A stretch of DNA of 64,000 nt, taken from assembly GCF_900129725.1 (NCBI RefSeq), contig NZ_FQWQ01000003.1:310001-374000 (forward strand), given 5' to 3'. This stretch comes from Chryseolinea serpens. GTDB lineage: Bacteria > Bacteroidota > Bacteroidia > Cytophagales > Cyclobacteriaceae. Under the pieces are notes generated by a model. It was not told the origin of the DNA, ran no database searches, and saw only the letters and a program-made list of their open reading frames with translations. Shown here in pieces: positions 60,120 through 64,000 of the stretch. Within the stretch, counting starts at the first letter, position 1; the number at the start of each line of letters is the position of its first letter. Both the position numbers and the translations under genes were made by a program.

Positions 60120-60962
60120 CTACCTGACCGGAAGCTGAATGTTCTTGAGCTTTTCAGGGTCAATGATCGTGTTGATCCGTAGAATTTTTCCTTCGGGCGA
60201 AAGATCAAACACCTGGCAGCTTACCAGGGTTGACCCGGAGTAGAACAGGAGCGAAGGCTCGTGATTGATTTCCGTGGGAATAATAGAGAAACCCGTCTGG
60301 TATTTGTCGTAGATATACAGTAAAAGGCCCGAAACCTCGTGTGCGCCGGAAAGGTATTTGGCGACGATGTTCATTTTAGCGCCACCGTCTGCGTGGAATG
60401 CGATGTCTTGCGAGAGCAGCGCTTCCAGCTGCTCGATGTTCCGTGCGCGAATGGCAGCGATATAATGGTGGAGAATTTCGGAAGAGGAACCCGTTTTAGA
60501 CTTGGTGTTGGGTGGCTGATGTTTCAGCTTTTCTTTGGCCCGGCTCAGTATTTTTCGTGAGGTCTCCACGGTAGTCGAGAGCACGCCCGATATATCTTCA
60601 TGTGAGTAGCTGAAGGCCTCTTTTAAGATGAACACAGCCCGTTCTTTAGCCGTGAGTTGCTCGAGCAGAATGAGCATGGAGTAGGAAACGATATCTTTCA
60701 GGTCGGCTTGCGTATCGGCACCTTCAGTGGCTACAGGCTCGGGCAGCCACACATCGCCATAGCTTAACTTCTTCTTTTTGGTCTTGATGGTTATGGCTCG
60801 GTTGATGACACTCCGGATCAGGTAATTCTTTTCGTTCTCCACATGCTCCTGGTTTGCCGTCAGAAAGGCAGACATGACGTCTTGTATAGCATCCTTGGCG
60901 TCGTCGGCCGAGCCAAGGATGTTATAGGCATATGGAAAAAGAACCCGTTGATAATCTTTCAT
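60120..60962 (-). CDS. ECF41-like RNA polymerase sigma factor with SnoaL-like C-terminal domain
   Basis: A 280-residue sigma factor: region 2 at about 1-65 (FPYAYNILGSADDAKDAIQDV), region 4 at about 95-145 (LLEQLTAKERAVFILKEAFSYSHEDISGVLSTTVETSRKILSRAKEKL) and a C-terminal NTF2/SnoaL-like domain (about 160-275). The C-terminal part has the DGGAK motif (residues 192-196), which corresponds to the DGGG(K/R) motif of ECF41 sigma factors; there the extension itself, not a separate anti-sigma factor, controls activity. No anti-sigma gene is present. It is the last gene of a three-gene operon, 10 bp after the small membrane protein. A matching promoter lies upstream of the operon, implying autoregulation. 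Confidence 0.88.
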   Translation of the reverse strand: MKDYQRVLFPYAYNILGSADDAKDAIQDVMSAFLTANQEHVENEKNYLIRSVINRAITIKTKKKKLSYGDVWLPEPVATEGADTQADLKDIVSYSMLILLEQLTAKERAVFILKEAFSYSHEDISGVLSTTVETSRKILSRAKEKLKHQPPNTKSKTGSSSEILHHYIAAIRARNIEQLEALLSQDIAFHADGGAKMNIVAKYLSGAHEVSGLLLYIYDKYQTGFSIIPTEINHEPSLLFYSGSTLVSCQVFDLSPEGKILRINTIIDPEKLKNIQLPVR

Positions 60963-60972
60963 TGGTCGCTCG

Positions 60973-61191
60973 CTAAGATTCCAGCCATTTGGATAATTTT
61001 TTAAACAGGAATGGCATCAGCAAAAATACCATAAAAGGTACTACGATGAGCGTGATGACCAGCGTTCTTAACGGCATGGGTTCGATGCGGTTAAAAATGT
61101 CGCCAAAAAGGCCGAACAGTAGGGTGAGGGTGGGGTAGATCGCTATCCAGGTAAGGACGGAGATCTTCCACCGTTTGGGCTGCTTTTTCAT
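60973..61191 (-). CDS. Two-helix membrane protein of the monooxygenase-associated type
   Basis: A 72-residue protein with two membrane helices (about 9-28 and 42-63). The sequence pattern (VLTWIAIYPTLTLLFG, PLRTLVITLIVVPFMVFLLMP, KLSKWL) resembles the membrane tail that follows antibiotic biosynthesis monooxygenase (ABM) domains in other bacteria. It lies 15 bp after such an ABM-like gene and 10 bp before the sigma-factor gene, so a split version of an ABM-membrane fusion is likely. Function unknown. Confidence 0.75.
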   Translation of the reverse strand: MKKQPKRWKISVLTWIAIYPTLTLLFGLFGDIFNRIEPMPLRTLVITLIVVPFMVFLLMPFLFKKLSKWLES

Positions 61192-61206
61192 GTGTGGCCT
61201 GGGCGT

Positions 61207-61515
61207 TTAGTTAAAGACAGCGTGTGATGTATGCAGCAGGTTGAGCGCTTCAATGCGTGGCTCGGACTCCAGGTTTTCATCGCGTTGCTGCTGAAAGGTG
61301 AGGAAGGTTTTAAGTGCCAGAAATCTTTTCTGCGACGCGTCGTTGTTGTAAATAGACAGGTGCGTGAAAGTCTTTCCATCTTCCGCCAGGAAAACATGGT
61401 AGCGCATGCCGTGATCACCGATCGCTTTGACTTCTTCTAAAAAGGCCTGGATGTTTTGATTGTTCTTTTCTGCAAACTCCCGTGCTACGGTGTAGGTTAC
61501 TTTAACTGCTTTCAT
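61207..61515 (-). CDS. ABM-like dimeric alpha-beta barrel protein
   Basis: A 102-residue soluble protein. It fits the short antibiotic-biosynthesis-monooxygenase-like fold (VKVTYTVAREFAEKNNQNIQAFLEEVK at the start, MRYHVFLAEDGKTFTHLSIYNN in the middle), a ferredoxin-like dimeric barrel that oxidises small molecules without a cofactor or binds heme-like ligands. It is the first gene of the sigma operon. ECF41 sigma factors usually control oxidoreductase genes, so this and the membrane protein are the probable targets. Catalytic residues are not clear. Confidence 0.72.
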   Translation of the reverse strand: MKAVKVTYTVAREFAEKNNQNIQAFLEEVKAIGDHGMRYHVFLAEDGKTFTHLSIYNNDASQKRFLALKTFLTFQQQRDENLESEPRIEALNLLHTSHAVFN

Positions 61516-61536
61516 ATTTTGTTTTGTTTCGCTTAA

Positions 61537-61563
61537 GACTAAACAGCCCCAAAAAACGTGACA
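61537..61563 (-). promoter_or_regulatory. ECF41-type promoter of the sigma operon
   Basis: TGTCACG (61563 to 61557), exactly 16 bp spacer, then AGTC (61540 to 61537), closely matching the known ECF41 promoter pattern TGTCACA-N16-CGTC. It lies 22 bp before the ABM-like start codon. Confidence 0.7.
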
Positions 61564-61776
61564 CGGTTTTACGAGAATTGTCGCTTTTTTTTATAAATCA
61601 CAGATAATCAGGCGCCCACACCCTGCCTGCTGGGGATGCGCGGGCAGCGAAAACAGGGATTGAACCGGTTCAGAAAATAGATAAGGACTGTGCGATGGCG
61701 ATCGCGATGGGTTCCCCGGGGCCTTGTTGCCCCTGTCGGTTACAACATCATCGAAAGGGCTGGTAATGAAGCTGCA

Positions 61777-64000
61777 TCATTCGTATTTCAAACTATCGAC
61801 TGGATTGGCGCGTGCCGATTTGAACGATTGAAGGCCTATGGTCAGAAAAACCAGGATCAATGCCATGACGGTCACTGCGATGTAGAGTGAATAATCCAGT
61901 TGGGTTTTGTACACAAAATTTTCCATCCATTGGGTCATCACCCACCATGAAACGGGGATGACCAACACGGCCGAAAAGACGACGAGGAGGAGAATGTCTT
62001 TCGATAGTAAGAAAAGAATATCCGGGATGTTTGCTCCCAACACTTTTCTGATCCCGATCTCTTTAACCCGCTGCGTTGCCGCAAAGGCCGATAAGCCAAT
62101 CAAGCCCAGCAGGGAGATGAATAGGGATATACCGGATAAGATCGACAACAGCTTATGCTGCCGCAGATCGTCGTTGTATTGCTCGTTGAAGCGCTGATCG
62201 AGAAAGAAAAAGTTAAAGGGATGGCCGGGCGCATGCTGCGCCCATTTTGCTTCGATGTCGGAAATGGTTTGAGAGAGTTCGTCACCGTTCAGTTTGATGT
62301 GGAGATAGCCGCTCTCGCTATTCGTTCGAATGATCAGGAGCGGTTCCACCGCATGGCGCAACGATTTGAAATTAAAATCTTCGACCACGCCAACAACATG
62401 GCCGGGGATGTCGCCATGAAAAAACTTCATGGCCTTTCCCACCGCGTGAGCACCCCAGCCCAGCCGCTTGGCCGCGGTTTCGTTCACGATGTAGGGGGTT
62501 TCGTCATCGGCCACCGGACCAGCCCTAAAATCATGACCCTCCAAAATCTTCAGCCCCATGGTTTTAACATAGTCGTCGCCAACGAAGATCACCGTATAGC
62601 CCGATTGCTTCATCCCCGAAGAAGTCTCCGCCCAGAAATTCATCGCACCACCAACGTTCGCTCCCACCACTGTTCCCCCGGTGGTCACTCCGGCAATGTG
62701 GGGATTTTGAAGCAACGCATTTTTGAGGGCCGGAATGTTGCGCTCCACCGCACTATCCGGAATGGGCAAAACCAAAATATTATCCTTGTTAAAACCCAGC
62801 GCTTTGTTGCTGATAAATTCGATCTGATCGCCCATAAACCAAGTACACACGATCACTAAAATGGAAATCGAAAATTGTGTCGTGATCAAAACTTTTCTGA
62901 ACAGCCGGTTTGACGGACTTGTTTTAAATTTGCCCTTCAACGCGGTCAGCAGGGGTGAAGTAGAGAGGAAAATGGCAGGGTAGAGTCCCGATAATAAACC
63001 AATGCACAAGGCTACCGCCAGCGACGCCACCATCAATCCCGGGTTTTGAAAGGGATCAAAGAACAGATTCTTTCCGATCAACCGATCAAAAGATGTGAAA
63101 TTCAGGAGACCATACACCACGACAAGGGCAAGCAGCAGGGAGATCAGTGACAAAAAAACCGACTCGACCAATATGGAAATGGCGAGTGCTTGCTTGTTGG
63201 AGCCAACCAGTTTCTTTATCGCCAGTTCCGTCGCCCGGCGTGTGGACTTTGCCGTCGAAAGGTTCATGTAATTGATACAAGCCATGATCATGATCAGGAT
63301 GCCCGTTGCGCCAAAACCATAGAGATAGGCGATGTTGCCCTGTGGCTCGTCCTGGTCAAGGTCGGAATGAAAATGAATGTCCGCTAAAGGCTCGAGTATG
63401 GGAGAATATCTTCCGTCTACTTCTACGCTAAACGCTTTAAAATATTTGTCAAAAAGCGCCGGAAATTTCGCCTGGAAAGTCTGGGGTTCATAACCCTTCG
63501 GCACTACGATGTACAAATAGCTCCCCGGGTTCCAGAAATTTTCCGACGCGATCTTTTCTCCCTCCACAAAACTCCGGTTCGACATCAACAGATCGAACTT
63601 GAGGTGCGTGTTTTCGGGCAGGTCCCGGATGACACCGGTAACGATCCAGACGTCACTTCCAATGACGAGTGACTGTCCCAATGGATCTTCTGAGCCAAAA
63701 TACTTATGCGCTATCGTTTCCGTGACCACTACAGCATTGGCCGTTTGCAAACAGGTTTTCGGATTGCCATAGATAAAGGGATGATCAAATACGTTAAAGT
63801 AAGTGGTGTCTGCATCGATGATGCCCTCCTCGTAAAACGCTTTCAGCCCTTCACGACCTTCATGTTTTACCAGTATGCGTGGACCATCCCTGTTGATGCG
63901 AACTACTTCCTCTATTTCAGGCATTTCGGTCTTCAGGACCATTCCCAAATCCATCGCCGACCTGGCCCAACGAATATCCAATCCCGTCTGCTGCTGGTGA
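61777..64000 (-). CDS. MacB/FtsX-type ABC transporter permease, 5' end cut by window edge
   Basis: About 740 residues are visible; the frame stays open to the edge, so roughly the first 60-100 residues (and a possible prefix domain) are missing. The visible part begins in the MacB_PCD periplasmic domain, followed by FtsX blocks (KSTRRATELAIKKLVGSNKQ and AATQRVKEIGIRKVLGANIP) and ends NPVDSLKYE, the common FtsX end. It is similar in layout to the permease at 41655-44306. The ATPase and any PadR repressor would lie outside the window. Substrate unknown. Confidence 0.92.
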   Translation of the reverse strand, partial: HQQQTGLDIRWARSAMDLGMVLKTEMPEIEEVVRINRDGPRILVKHEGREGLKAFYEEGIIDADTTYFNVFDHPFIYGNPKTCLQTANAVVVTETIAHKYFGSEDPLGQSLVIGSDVWIVTGVIRDLPENTHLKFDLLMSNRSFVEGEKIASENFWNPGSYLYIVVPKGYEPQTFQAKFPALFDKYFKAFSVEVDGRYSPILEPLADIHFHSDLDQDEPQGNIAYLYGFGATGILIMIMACINYMNLSTAKSTRRATELAIKKLVGSNKQALAISILVESVFLSLISLLLALVVVYGLLNFTSFDRLIGKNLFFDPFQNPGLMVASLAVALCIGLLSGLYPAIFLSTSPLLTALKGKFKTSPSNRLFRKVLITTQFSISILVIVCTWFMGDQIEFISNKALGFNKDNILVLPIPDSAVERNIPALKNALLQNPHIAGVTTGGTVVGANVGGAMNFWAETSSGMKQSGYTVIFVGDDYVKTMGLKILEGHDFRAGPVADDETPYIVNETAAKRLGWGAHAVGKAMKFFHGDIPGHVVGVVEDFNFKSLRHAVEPLLIIRTNSESGYLHIKLNGDELSQTISDIEAKWAQHAPGHPFNFFFLDQRFNEQYNDDLRQHKLLSILSGISLFISLLGLIGLSAFAATQRVKEIGIRKVLGANIPDILFLLSKDILLLVVFSAVLVIPVSWWVMTQWMENFVYKTQLDYSLYIAVTVMALILVFLTIGLQSFKSARANPVDSLKYE

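Overview
The window looks like chromosomal DNA from a medium-GC member of the Bacteroidota, most likely order Cytophagales (Chryseolinea/Ohtaekwangia-like). That placement is inferred from gene content, not a marker gene. The indicators are a SusC/SusD locus, three large secreted proteins with type IX secretion (T9SS) C-terminal sorting domains, a DUF5916 outer-membrane protein, FtsX-type permeases carrying a 'permease prefix' domain, many short lipoproteins, a TPR-transmembrane-HTH regulator and few Shine-Dalgarno sequences. I see no tRNA, rRNA, CRISPR array, integrase or intact insertion sequence.

Layout. 1-7.5 kb: truncated alpha/beta hydrolase, anchored VOC protein, DUF5916 barrel, AhpD-like protein, DUF2798 protein, a striking all-heptad Asn-repeat protein, a TauE/SafE permease, and an ArsR/membrane/SRPBCC operon with two perfect operators. 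7.5-21.5 kb: a lipoprotein, a TPR/HTH regulator, a T9SS Ig-like protein with its small lipoprotein, then SusC - SusD - HExxH metallohydrolase lipoprotein - DUF4302 lipoprotein, a nutrient-uptake operon probably acting on peptide or protein. 21.5-23.5 kb: a three-gene HipB-HipS-HipT toxin-antitoxin module with four palindromes spaced 61-62 bp upstream. 23.5-32.2 kb (all minus strand): agmatine-deiminase-family lipoprotein, BNR-type secreted protein with a CxCC motif, slipin, NfeD protease, a TPR-like protein and succinate dehydrogenase B, A and membrane subunit.

32.2-49.6 kb: accessory region with a YD-rich lipoprotein, small membrane proteins, a thioredoxin-like CPC protein translationally coupled to a membrane protein with a histidine-kinase dimerisation domain but no ATPase domain, a 1149-residue propeller/discoidin T9SS protein, a PadR + permease pair, a second 'T9SS Ig-like protein + small lipoprotein' pair and a ZU5-like lipoprotein. 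49.7-52.4 kb: a TPR sensor kinase and its NarL-type response regulator. 52.4-59.8 kb: small stress or detoxification-type enzymes (NTF2-like, DHFR-like, VOC, two DoxX-like, SRPBCC, DUF4287/5655), a DUF4919 TPR protein, an orphan Imm42-like immunity protein and a GlxA-type regulator. 59.8-61.6 kb: an ECF41-like sigma operon with a matching promoter; its 12-bp -35 element is repeated near two long hairpins. The right edge cuts a second FtsX-type permease.

The best candidates for something new are the Asn-heptad protein (4676-4939), the phased operator array of the HipBST module, the coupled CPC-protein/ATPase-less sensor pair (36240-37894), the duplicated T9SS-protein + lipoprotein cassette, and the possible sigma-dependent small RNA at about 59.8-60.06 kb. 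All functions come from reading sequence motifs; no database search was run.
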